Shown: positions 1 through 6,118 of the stretch, one piece after another
Layout of the letters: each line of letters starts with the position of its first letter
Numbering within the stretch: the stretch's first letter is position 1
Origin: JBDSGC01 sp046594105
Lineage (GTDB): Bacteria; Acidobacteriota; Thermoanaerobaculia; Gp7-AA8
DNA: 11,807 nt
Reading direction: 5' to 3'
NCBI GenBank assembly: GCA_046594105.1
Contig: JBKJQB010000274.1
Location: forward strand, 1-11,807
Made by a program: the position numbers and the translations under genes
Notes under the pieces: model-generated
Told to the model about the DNA's origin: nothing
Databases searched by the model: none
What the model saw: the letters and a program-made list of their open reading frames with translations, nothing else

Positions 1-377
1 GTCAGCGCGTCGGCGAGGAGCTTCATGGGGAGCGGCCCGGTGGCCGGCCCGCTATCTCCATGTCCGGGAAGATCGATTGCGATCACGTGGAACTCTTTCG
101 CCAGGGGGCCAGCCACGCTGGCCCACGTCCCCGCCTGATCGTTGACCCCGTGGACGAGCACCACGGTTCGCGCTCCCCTGCCGCCTTCGAAATAGACGAT
201 CCGCGTGCCATCGGGCAACGTGAGGGTCTTCCGCGCGAATCCCGCGTTCCTCATGCCCCGGCGGGTCAGCTTGATGAAGGTCTCCAGCGGATGACGGCGC
301 ACGTAGGCGGTGGTGACCCCGAGCGCTACGACACCAGCGACGACCAGCCCGCCCACCACCGTGACGACAGGGTTCAT
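1..377 (-). CDS. Alpha/beta hydrolase, 3' end cut by window edge
   Basis: Partial gene: 125 codons are visible from the ATG at 375-377 to the window edge, with no stop. The N-terminus (residues 4-24) is a Val/Gly/Ala-rich hydrophobic segment that looks like a membrane anchor or uncleaved signal. A beta-strand-rich domain then begins around residue 50. The oxyanion-hole motif is VLVHG (residues 73-77) and the second hallmark is DLPGHGDSG (102-110), both typical of alpha/beta-hydrolase (MhpC-like) esterases and hydrolases. The nucleophile elbow and the catalytic Asp/His lie beyond the edge, so substrate class cannot be judged. A GGGAG Shine-Dalgarno lies 4 nt before the ATG. The gene begins 31 nt after the stop of the KAS III-like gene, so it is the third gene of that operon; this suggests it acts on an acyl ester or thioester made by its neighbours (inference). 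Confidence 0.85.
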   Translation of the reverse strand, partial: MNPVVTVVGGLVVAGVVALGVTTAYVRRHPLETFIKLTRRGMRNAGFARKTLTLPDGTRIVYFEGGRGARTVVLVHGVNDQAGTWASVAGPLAKEFHVIAIDLPGHGDSGPATGPLPMKLLADAL

Positions 378-408
378 TTCTCTCCCATCCTTCGACCCGC
401 TGCAACCG

Positions 409-1434
409 TTACTTCGCCAATGCTCCGAAGAGTCGCGCGCCATCCTCTGCAACGCGGAAGGCCACGGCGGCCTGGTTGTATCCGACTCCCGACCCGATGA
501 GCACGACCAGGTCGCCGGCCTTGATCTTTTTCTGCTGGAACGCGTCGTCCAGGGCCATGGGGATGCACGCCGACCCGGTGTAGCCCCATCGCTCCATCAC
601 CAGGTGCGTCCTGTCCATGGAGATCCCCAGGTCCTTCATGACCAGTTCGATGGTGGGCTTGCGCACCTGCGTGAAGATCAGGAAGTCGATGTCTTCAAGT
701 GAGAATTCGCCGTTCCTGGCCACCTGACGGACCAGCGCCGGCCAGCCTTCATTGTTGATCTCCGGCGGATAGCGCTCCAGCATCTTTACCCGTGCCCGTC
801 CGGCACGAACCGATTCCTCCGTCGAGGGCTCCACCGTCCCGCCGGAGAAAATCGCCCAGCGGTTCGCGTAGGAGCCGTCGGCGCGAAATGCGGAGGAGAT
901 GAATCCCGGACGATCGCCGCGCTCGAGGATGGCGGCACCGGCTCCATCGCCGTAAAAGAACGTCATCGGATCGTCTGGCGCGGCGAGCTTGTGCATCAGA
1001 TACACGCCGATCACCAGCACCGTCTTCAACTGCGGGCTGGTGGCCATCATCCCCGCCGCCGACGCAAATCCGGTGGGGAATGAGGCGCAGGCGCAGCCGA
1101 CATCAAAGGTCCCGGCGTTGCGCGCTCCGAGTTTGTGCTGAACGATCACCGACGTCGCCGGCGTGATGTAGTCGGGCGAGTCTGTCCCCAGGATGATGAG
1201 ATCGAGGTCTTCCGGCTGCTTCCCGGCGCGCTCCATGGCCTGCCGGGCCGCCACAACGGCAAGGTCCGACGTTGCCCAGTCCTCGGGCGCATGCCAGCGG
1301 GAGCGAATCCCGGTGGATGCCTCCATCTTGTTGACGAAGTCGGGCGTGTGCGGGTCGAAACGCCCGCGCAGCATGTCGTTGGTGATTTCGATTTCCGGGA
1401 GATACAGGCCGGTGGAGAGGAGGTTCGCGTGCAT
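409..1434 (-). CDS. KAS III-like (FabH/thiolase-fold) synthase or acyltransferase lacking His/Asn
   Basis: A 341-residue thiolase-fold protein, the usual length for FabH-type beta-ketoacyl-ACP synthase III. The start ATG at 1432-1434 is preceded by GAAGG and lies 14 nt after the SDR stop; the frame stays open upstream but there only overlaps the SDR gene. The region FDVGCACASF (110-119) aligns with the FabH nucleophile segment and places the catalytic Cys at C116. The C-terminal half aligns without gaps to FabH around its His and Asn. There, the FabH pattern PHQAN is FTQVR here (T255 where His is expected), and HGNTS is WGYTG (Y285 where Asn is expected). IPMALDDAF (291-299) and the glycine-rich IGSGVGYN (313-320) are family features. 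Because the decarboxylation residues are missing, acyl transfer or another Cys-only reaction is more likely than malonyl-ACP condensation (inference). It is the middle gene of an operon with an SDR and an alpha/beta hydrolase. Family is secure; reaction is not. Confidence 0.9.
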   Translation of the reverse strand: MHANLLSTGLYLPEIEITNDMLRGRFDPHTPDFVNKMEASTGIRSRWHAPEDWATSDLAVVAARQAMERAGKQPEDLDLIILGTDSPDYITPATSVIVQHKLGARNAGTFDVGCACASFPTGFASAAGMMATSPQLKTVLVIGVYLMHKLAAPDDPMTFFYGDGAGAAILERGDRPGFISSAFRADGSYANRWAIFSGGTVEPSTEESVRAGRARVKMLERYPPEINNEGWPALVRQVARNGEFSLEDIDFLIFTQVRKPTIELVMKDLGISMDRTHLVMERWGYTGSACIPMALDDAFQQKKIKAGDLVVLIGSGVGYNQAAVAFRVAEDGARLFGALAK

Positions 1435-1448
1435 GGAAGCCTTCAGGC

Positions 1449-2174
1449 TCAGGTGCCCATCACCAAGCCGCCGTCCACGGAGAGCACGGTGCCGTGAACG
1501 AACTTTGCGGCGTCGCTGGCCAGCCAGACGTACGCGTTGGCGATGTCGTCGGGGTGTCCCAGCTTCGCCAACGGAGTCTTCGCCGTCATGGTGTCCACCA
1601 CCTTCTGCGGCATGGCCTGGACCATCTCGGTGGCGATGAAGCCGGGAGCCACCGCATTGACCCGAATCCCGTAACGCCCCAGCTCGCGGGCCCAGGTTTT
1701 CGTGAAGCTGATCACCCCTGCTTTCGTCGCGGCGTAATTGGTCTGACCGAAGTTTCCATACAACCCGACAATCGATGAGGCATTGAGAATCACTCCTCGG
1801 CCAGCCCGGATCATGTGAGGAATCACCGCGCGCGTGCATAGGAAAACGCCGCGCAGATTGACGTTGACCACGGCGTCGAAGGTGGCCTCATCCATCATCC
1901 CGGCCACTTCGCCGTCTTTCCAGCGCACCAGTTGCGCGTCACGCACAATTCCAGCGTTGTTGACCAGCACGTCGATCCGTCCGTGCGACTCGATGACTGC
2001 CGCGAGCGCCTTCTCGATGGACTCGCTGCGAGTGACGTCGACCGGCGAATCGCCGCGGACATCCCAGCTCACCGCCACCGCGCCCTCGTCGGCAAAGCGA
2101 TCAACCGTGGCGCGCCCGATCCCGGCACTGCCTCCGGTCACCACCACAACCTTTCCCTTCAGACCGAGATCCAC
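1449..2174 (-). CDS. Classical SDR oxidoreductase, FabG-like
   Basis: A 241-residue short-chain dehydrogenase/reductase. I chose the GTG start at 2174 because AGGGGAG sits 6 nt upstream and the protein then begins directly at the first beta strand; an ATG at 2225 would add 17 residues without similarity to the family. Features: cofactor motif TGGSAGIG (13-20), NNAG (72-75), Asn in VNVNL (104-106), and catalytic S134, Y147 and K151 (YAATK). The PG segment (APGFIATEM, 176-184) and VDGG near the C-terminus are those of 3-oxoacyl-ACP or acetoacetyl-CoA reductases. The likely activity is NAD(P)H-dependent reduction of a 3-oxoacyl thioester or related ketone in the cytosol. It is first in the operon with the KAS III-like gene and the hydrolase, so its substrate is probably the product of that synthase (inference). 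Assignment to fabG itself is not justified. Confidence 0.92.
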   Translation of the reverse strand: MDLGLKGKVVVVTGGSAGIGRATVDRFADEGAVAVSWDVRGDSPVDVTRSESIEKALAAVIESHGRIDVLVNNAGIVRDAQLVRWKDGEVAGMMDEATFDAVVNVNLRGVFLCTRAVIPHMIRAGRGVILNASSIVGLYGNFGQTNYAATKAGVISFTKTWARELGRYGIRVNAVAPGFIATEMVQAMPQKVVDTMTAKTPLAKLGHPDDIANAYVWLASDAAKFVHGTVLSVDGGLVMGT

Positions 2175-2323
2175 ACCAGACTCCCCTGGCCCGGCCGCTT
2201 GTCCGAGCCGGCAGTGCCCAATCATTGAGGCAGACGAACGAGCCCGGTCGTCCGCTGATGAATCGGTCCGTCAAGCCCACTCCGAGTAGAAAACAGGGCG
2301 GCAATCCCCGTCCGGACGCATTT

Positions 2324-2337
2324 ACCGGCCGACCGGT
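2324..2337. promoter_or_regulatory. Palindrome, possible repressor operator
   Basis: ACCGGCCGACCGGT is a 14-bp palindrome with one mismatched base pair, and it contains part of the perfect 8-bp palindrome GACCGGTC (2331-2338). It lies just downstream of the predicted transcription start of the SDR operon, where a repressor would block it, and between two divergent genes. The form resembles operators of TetR-family regulators, but no TetR gene is in the window and the binding protein is unknown. Confidence 0.3.
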
Positions 2338-2357
2338 CAGTTTGTTGTTATGGGCGC

Positions 2358-2387
2358 ACGATAAGGCGCACGAGCCGAGCCTGTCAA
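2358..2387 (-). promoter_or_regulatory. Predicted sigma70-type promoter of the SDR operon
   Basis: On the minus strand a perfect TTGACA (2387-2382) is followed 18 nt later by TATCGT (2363-2358), which matches four of six bases of the -10 consensus. The expected start of transcription is about 2351, giving an untranslated leader of roughly 175 nt to the GTG start. No other site upstream of the operon scores as well by eye. Confidence 0.45.
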
Positions 2388-2437
2388 GCCAGGCTCCCGA
2401 CCTCACGATCGCCCAAAAATTGCACCTACCATCCACC

Positions 2438-3070
2438 ATGTCCCTCCTGAGTCAGCGAAAAGGATCCGGCCCCCTCCCCCGCCTCACCGGGAAGGAGCTA
2501 CTGACCACCTCCGACCCCGAGCAGTCCAAACTCAAGGGCGTCATCCTCGCCGGGCGCAAGCAGTTCCTCGTGGACACGGTTGGCGAAACGGCGTTCAACA
2601 GCTTGGTCGAGTCCTTGTCGCAGCGAGCAGCGAACGCTCTGCGCACGCCGCTGGCGTCGAGCTGGTACGACTTCGAGATTCTGGTGGAGATCGATCGCGC
2701 CATTCAGCAATCGCTCGGCACCCGCCATCCGAACATCCTCGCCCTCGCCGGCGCCGCTTCCGCCGAACTGGGCGTGGGGAAGATTTACAAATCGCTCGAC
2801 AGCAACGAGTTGATCAAGTATCTGGAGAGTCAGGCGGCGTTCCACCGCCAGTTCCAGAAATTCGGGAACGTCCGCTTCGAGAAGACCGACCGCGGTGGCC
2901 GGATGATTTACACCGAGTATCCCGTGTTCAGCCCGGTGTATTGCGCCAGCGCGATTGGCTTTTTTCTCGAATCGATCCTGCGCCACGGCGGCAAGGATCC
3001 CGAGGTCCGCGAAGCGACCTGCCAGACGCTCGGCGACGCCAGCTGCACTTTCGAGATGAGCTGGAGGTAA
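2438..3070 (+). CDS. DUF2378/TIGR02265-like protein of unknown function
   Basis: A 210-residue soluble protein without signal peptide or membrane segment. From about residue 33 (KGVILAGRKQ) through the central helical region, with a Trp-Tyr at 76-77 (SSWYDFEILVEI), it resembles the DUF2378/TIGR02265 family, first defined as a paralogous family in myxobacteria. The C-terminal third carries the pattern YC (C169) - GG (184-185) - C195 - GD (199-200) - C203 - F205 - W209, which also recalls the C-terminal part of V4R (4-vinyl-reductase-like) small-molecule-binding domains. A binding or sensory role is plausible but unproven. The ATG at 2438 has no Shine-Dalgarno; the frame is open back to 2225, but that part overlaps the divergent promoter region and has no family similarity. 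It stands alone on the plus strand, divergent from the SDR operon and convergent with marR. Identification is from memory of the family pattern. Confidence 0.75.
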   Translation: MSLLSQRKGSGPLPRLTGKELLTTSDPEQSKLKGVILAGRKQFLVDTVGETAFNSLVESLSQRAANALRTPLASSWYDFEILVEIDRAIQQSLGTRHPNILALAGAASAELGVGKIYKSLDSNELIKYLESQAAFHRQFQKFGNVRFEKTDRGGRMIYTEYPVFSPVYCASAIGFFLESILRHGGKDPEVREATCQTLGDASCTFEMSWR

Positions 3071-3091
3071 CTCTTGTGAAAAAATCCCAAA

Positions 3092-3212
3092 CCGTCATCC
3101 TGAGCGGCGTGGGTGGCGGGCGGGAAGCGAAGGATCTGCAATCACGAGGATGCTGCCGGCGACAGTTGGGTCGATGCAGATCCTTCACCGTCTGCGCGGC
3201 TCAGGATGACGG
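3092..3212. repeat. Nested inverted-repeat element (GTCATCCTGAGC type)
   Basis: Outer arms CCGTCATCCTGAGC (3092-3105) and GCTCAGGATGACGG (3199-3212) are perfect 14-bp inverted copies. Inside them GAAGGATCTGCA (3129-3140) and TGCAGATCCTTC (3175-3186) are perfect 12-bp inverted copies. The element fills most of the space between the convergent DUF2378-like and marR genes. Such extended palindromes built from GTCATCCTGAG and GAAGGATCT are common intergenic elements in Acidobacteriota and some other phyla. In RNA it would fold into a long stem and could end transcription from either side. Confidence 0.8.
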
Positions 3213-3226
3213 CGGCGAAAATCGTG

Positions 3227-3264
3227 GCGGACGCTTTGCGAACCAATGCCGCCGGCCGCGCCGG
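3227..3264 (+). repeat. 38-bp dispersed repeat, left copy
   Basis: This segment matches the reverse complement of 4794-4831 at 33 of 38 positions, with the 14-base core GCTTTGCGAACCAA identical. It ends one base before the stop codon of marR (3265-3267), so it lies directly downstream of that gene. It may be an outer part of the same element as the inverted repeat at 3092-3212. Confidence 0.7.
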
Positions 3265-3750
3265 TCAAACTCTTCCGGACGGACGGTCGGGATCGTCCTC
3301 GAACATCATCGGGGCGGCGCCTTCCTCGACCCCGATTCGTTCGATGACTCCCTCGATTTCATTGGCGAACCGCGCGCGGTCCACGTCCGGCATTCCGTCG
3401 AACACTTCCAGCATCCGTTCGGGCACCGTCTGCGGCGCCTGCTCGATCAGGGTCCGCCCCTGGTCGGTCAAATTCAGAATGAGGCGCCGCTGGTCACGAT
3501 CGTCGCGCTCCCGCGTCAGCAGCCGCGCGTCGAACAGCCGGGCCACAACCACGGAGACGGAGCTCTGATCTGTGCGCGTCCGGGTGGCGAGCTCGTTCAG
3601 TGAGAGGCCGGGAGACTTGCCGAGCTCCCGGAGGACGAAAAGCTGCGCGCCGGAGATCCCCAGACGGCTCTGCGCGGCTCGATCGCCGATCCGAATCAAA
3701 CGGACCAGACGGCGGATGGCGTCGAGAATGCGCTGACTGTCAGACATCAT
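3265..3750 (-). CDS. MarR-family transcriptional regulator
   Basis: A 161-residue winged-helix regulator, the normal MarR length. Helices of the dimer domain occupy about residues 6-30. The DNA-binding domain runs from about 48 to 98: LSLNELATRTRTDQSSVSVVVARL holds the helix-turn-helix, and RERDDRDQRRLILNLTDQG forms the beta wing with the conserved DxR pattern. I chose the ATG at 3750 because GCAGG lies about 9 nt upstream; ATGs at 3759 and 3807 in the same frame are possible but worse placed. The gene is divergent from the methyltransferase gene at 3896, with a 145-bp shared region, which is the usual arrangement when a MarR protein controls itself and its neighbour (inference). No ligand can be predicted. 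No clear palindrome stands out in the shared region. Confidence 0.9.
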   Translation of the reverse strand: MMSDSQRILDAIRRLVRLIRIGDRAAQSRLGISGAQLFVLRELGKSPGLSLNELATRTRTDQSSVSVVVARLFDARLLTRERDDRDQRRLILNLTDQGRTLIEQAPQTVPERMLEVFDGMPDVDRARFANEIEGVIERIGVEEGAAPMMFEDDPDRPSGRV

Positions 3751-3895
3751 CGAGAGCATCCTGCCAGAAGTTGAGGTCGAGAGCATGGAAACCGGGCGAA
3801 GCCCCACCCCCCCGACTCAGTGAAGATCGACGGAAACGGTTGCGTCAGGCCATGAGCTCCGTCGATGATGCACCGCGCTCCGACGCCTCCTGACG

Positions 3896-4519
3896 ATGAA
3901 ACGATACGACCGCGCCTATTTCAATCGCTGGTACCGAGGACGCCACCGCGTCAACAGTGAGGCGGAAGTGCGCCGCAAGATCGCCATGGCCGTCGCGCTC
4001 ACCGAATATTTTCTGCGGCGGCCGCTGCGCAGCGTGCTCGATGTCGCATGTGGCGAAGGCGCCTGGCGTCCCCACCTCGACGCGCTGCGTCCGCGCCTCC
4101 GCTATCTGGGACTGGATCCCAGCGAGTACGCAGTGGAGCGGTACGGAAAGGAGCGCAACCTCCGGCAGGCTTCCTTCGCCGATCTGGCCAGCCTGCGCCT
4201 CCAAAAATCCTTCGATCTGGTGGTGTGCTCGGACGCCATGCATTACATGGAGGAGAAGGAATTGCGCGCGGGGCTGCCGGAGCTCGTGCGCTTGTGTGGC
4301 GGAACGTTCTACCTCGAGACTCTGACAAAAGAGGATTCCATCGTTGGCGACCTGCAGGATTTCCATCAGCGACCCGCGCGATGGTACCGGAAGCTCTTCG
4401 AAGAACACGGCCTGACGCAGGTCGGGCCATACGCATGGATCGCCCCGGAGCTGGTGGATGAGACTGCGGAACTGGAACGGACCGCGGCAACGAAGCGTCG
4501 ATCGGTCAGAAAGCGCTGA
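3896..4519 (+). CDS. Class I SAM-dependent methyltransferase
   Basis: A 207-residue Rossmann-type methyltransferase. Motif I is VLDVACGEG (47-55), a glycine-rich SAM loop; motif II is YLGLDPSEYAV (70-80), whose Asp would bind the ribose of SAM; the motif IV region is FDLVVCSDAMHYM (106-118). The N-terminus MKRYDRAYFNRWYRG is Tyr/Arg-rich and recalls the substrate-capping segment of small-molecule methyltransferases. The C-terminus is basic (RRSVRKR). There is no Shine-Dalgarno before the ATG. It is divergent from marR, so it may be the regulated target. The substrate cannot be inferred. It stands alone, with only repeats downstream. Confidence 0.88.
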   Translation: MKRYDRAYFNRWYRGRHRVNSEAEVRRKIAMAVALTEYFLRRPLRSVLDVACGEGAWRPHLDALRPRLRYLGLDPSEYAVERYGKERNLRQASFADLASLRLQKSFDLVVCSDAMHYMEEKELRAGLPELVRLCGGTFYLETLTKEDSIVGDLQDFHQRPARWYRKLFEEHGLTQVGPYAWIAPELVDETAELERTAATKRRSVRKR

Positions 4520-4558
4520 CCTGGTAAACGGAGTCGCGCCGGTGAGAGCGCGAACAAT

Positions 4559-4595
4559 CCGTCATCCTGAGGCCGGGCACTGCGCCGGGGCTCAG
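4559..4595. repeat. Half-copy of the GTCATCCTGAG element, possible terminator stem
   Basis: CCGTCATCCTGAG (4559-4571) is identical to the outer arm of the element at 3092-3105. The CTGAG at its end can pair with CTCAG at 4591-4595 around a GC-rich interior. It lies 40 nt after the methyltransferase stop and could serve as its terminator, although no run of T follows. Confidence 0.5.
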
Positions 4596-4634
4596 CGATT
4601 GATGGTGAGAAACGGGAGCCTCTCCATCGAGTGT

Positions 4635-4749
4635 CCTTCTCCCCGCACACGGGGAGAAGGTCCGCGAAGCGGGGATGAGGGGTCCTGCTTCGTGGCGTGA
4701 GCCCCCCTCATCCGCCTTCGGCACCTTCTCCCCGTGCCCGGGGAGAAGG
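4635..4749. repeat. Two inverted copies of a CCTTCTCCCC hairpin repeat
   Basis: Each copy contains a perfect 10-bp stem, CCTTCTCCCC paired with GGGGAGAAGG around a 6-nt loop (4635-4660 and 4724-4749). The left copy continues into GGATGAGGGG (to 4682) and the right copy begins with CCCCTCATCC (from 4704), so the two copies face each other across about 21 bp. The whole forms a large cruciform-capable palindrome. Hairpins of this form are known REP-like intergenic repeats in many proteobacteria and other phyla. It probably ends transcription from both convergent genes. Confidence 0.8.
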
Positions 4750-4793
4750 ACTCTCGAGGGAAGAGCACGGCCTTCCGACGGTTTCTTGGAAGG

Positions 4794-4831
4794 CCGGCAC
4801 GGTCGGCGGCTTTGGTTCGCAAAGCCTCAGC
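4794..4831 (-). repeat. 38-bp dispersed repeat, right copy (inverted)
   Basis: The reverse complement of this segment matches 3227-3264 at 33 of 38 positions, including the identical core GCTTTGCGAACCAA. It lies about 50 nt past the preA stop codon. With the left copy it brackets the marR-methyltransferase pair in opposite orientation. Confidence 0.7.
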
Positions 4832-4881
4832 CGCGATCACACGGCGCTACGAAGGCAGCCGATCTCCCCAGTCTCAGAAAC

Positions 4882-6024
4882 CTACGTTGACCTCGCCGGC
4901 GCAACTGGCGGTGCAGGCGCGTACCCTTCCTGCTCTTCGTATCCGCCGTGATACTCGCGCGCATCGGGCCGCTTGATCTGCGCATTGGTCACGATGGCGT
5001 TGCGGCGCAGTCCCTGGAAGTCGGCCAGTGACGTCCATCCGCGCCCGGCGTTCTTGTCGAGGAACTCACTCATGTCCGCCAGCAGTCCCTTGATGATGTT
5101 GGGGCCGATGGCGTGATCGAGCATCGCGGCGGTGCACACCTGGACCGTTCCGCATCCGAGGAGGAAGTAGTTGAGGGCGTGGGCGAAGGTGGAGACGCCG
5201 CCGATCCCGGAGAATTCGCGTTCGGGCAGCGACTTGGTGAGCTGCGCCATCTTGGCCATCGACAACGGAAGGATGGCCGGCCCGCCGAGACCGCCGGGCG
5301 AGACGAGGCCTTCCACGTTCATCTCGAAGTCGAGCGTCGCCACATCGATGAGCGGAAGGGAGGGCCAGGTGTTCGAGGAGCACACTGCGTCGGCGCCCCC
5401 GCGGAAGGAAGCCTCCGCCTCTTCCACAATGTTTGCTGTCGCTGGAGTGAGCTTGACCCAGACCGGAACGCGAGCCACTTCCTTGACTGCCTTGGTGACC
5501 ACCGAACAGAGCACTTTGTCCTTGCCCACGTTGGAGCCCATGTCGATGCGGTCCATGTGCGGGCAGGAGAAGTTGAGCTCCAGACCATCGACGCCTTCGT
5601 CCTGACACGCTTTTGCCAGCGTCTGCCAGGCATGCAACTCCTTGTCGCTGCCGGAGCCGGCCATGATCGAGGCGATGAGCACCTTGTTCGGGAACGCTTT
5701 CTTGATCCGGCTCAGCTTTCCGACCCACCAGTCCATCGGCTTGTCGGAGATCAGCTCCCAGTTCCAGGAGGCCATCAGCGTCGACTGCGGCCGGCGATTC
5801 ATCGACAGGCCGGCACCCTCGTGGTCGGCGCGCAGAAACTTCGTCTTGGGCCCTTTCACATTGACAACCGGATGCAGTCCGATCGTCTTGGTGACCACTC
5901 CGCCCCATCCGGCCTCGAAGGCGCGCACGATGTTGGCGTCCGACTCCGTAGGAGGGGCCGAGGCGAGCAGGAAAGGGTTCTCGAATCGGATGCCGGTAAA
6001 GGTCGTGGACAGATCAGCAGCCAT
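4882..6024 (-). CDS. preA: Dihydropyrimidine dehydrogenase catalytic subunit (PreA-type), no Fe-S domain
   Basis: A 380-residue FMN-binding TIM-barrel protein of the dihydroorotate/dihydropyrimidine dehydrogenase group. It would reduce uracil or thymine to the 5,6-dihydro form in the cytosol. The ATG at 6022-6024 has a strong GGAGG 6 nt upstream; the frame stays open upstream but there overlaps the divergent peptidase gene. Motifs: NPFLLASAPPT (16-26), KTIG (46-49), ELNFSCPHMD (149-158), KLTP (191-194), SSNT (216-219) and the phosphate-binding GIGGV (273-277). The barrel matches PreA, whose segment after SCP is MGSDVGQ; here it is MGSNVGK (162-168). E. coli PreA continues into two ferredoxin-type 4Fe-4S clusters, but this protein ends after about residue 350 in a Tyr/Gly/Pro-rich tail with no Cys cluster. 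No PreT partner gene is in the window. It could rely on a separate ferredoxin or reductase, or act on another pyrimidine-like substrate. Confidence 0.8.
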   Translation of the reverse strand: MAADLSTTFTGIRFENPFLLASAPPTESDANIVRAFEAGWGGVVTKTIGLHPVVNVKGPKTKFLRADHEGAGLSMNRRPQSTLMASWNWELISDKPMDWWVGKLSRIKKAFPNKVLIASIMAGSGSDKELHAWQTLAKACQDEGVDGLELNFSCPHMDRIDMGSNVGKDKVLCSVVTKAVKEVARVPVWVKLTPATANIVEEAEASFRGGADAVCSSNTWPSLPLIDVATLDFEMNVEGLVSPGGLGGPAILPLSMAKMAQLTKSLPEREFSGIGGVSTFAHALNYFLLGCGTVQVCTAAMLDHAIGPNIIKGLLADMSEFLDKNAGRGWTSLADFQGLRRNAIVTNAQIKRPDAREYHGGYEEQEGYAPAPPVAPARST

Positions 6025-6051
6025 GGCTCGCCTCCGGATGGGAAACTTTGA

Positions 6052-6060
6052 ATTGTAACA
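6052..6060 (-). promoter_or_regulatory. Extended -10 promoter of preA
   Basis: On the minus strand TGTTACAAT is an extended -10 element (TGn followed by TACAAT, five of six consensus bases). It predicts transcription from about 6045, which leaves a leader of about 21 nt that just holds the GGAGG ribosome site. No good -35 is seen at the standard distance, as is usual for extended -10 promoters. Confidence 0.45.
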
Positions 6061-6118
6061 AGGAGAGGCACTGATTGCCGGTATCTTCCGCGCGACCACG
6101 ACCTCAAGGAGCAACGAT

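Larger units (their letters stand above)
4520..4881. other. Gene-free convergent region made of intergenic repeats
   Basis: This 362-bp stretch between the convergent methyltransferase and preA genes holds no credible gene. From left to right it holds a CCGTCATCCTGAG half-copy (4559-4571) that can fold with CTCAG at 4591-4595, a pair of inverted hairpin repeats (4635-4749), and an inverted copy of the 38-bp repeat (4794-4831). Short open frames here are translations of the repeats. Confidence 0.75.

Noticed and set aside
1435..1839. N-terminal extension of the KAS III-like protein to 1839
   Set aside because: The added part is a shadow frame of the SDR gene; the ATG at 1434 gives the normal family length and start.
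1..2174. OleABCD-type olefin (long-chain hydrocarbon) operon
   Set aside because: A thiolase-fold protein, an SDR and an alpha/beta hydrolase are present. However, OleA keeps Cys, His and Asn, OleD is an extended SDR while this is a classical FabG-like one, and no OleC ligase is seen.
3750..3786. Direct repeat of TCGAGAGCAT (3750-3759 and 3777-3786) at the start of marR
   Set aside because: It is a 10-bp repeat with an in-frame 27-bp period near alternative ATGs. It could be an operator or a small duplication, but it is too short to claim either.
4520..4881. Small open frames of 70-94 codons in the convergent gap
   Set aside because: They are translations of the hairpin repeats on both strands, with no ribosome sites or recognisable domains.
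4882..4990. A frameshift that might hide a lost ferredoxin domain after preA
   Set aside because: The sequence beyond the stop on the minus strand is repeat DNA and no CxxCxxC pattern is seen in any frame there, so the short form appears genuine at this locus.
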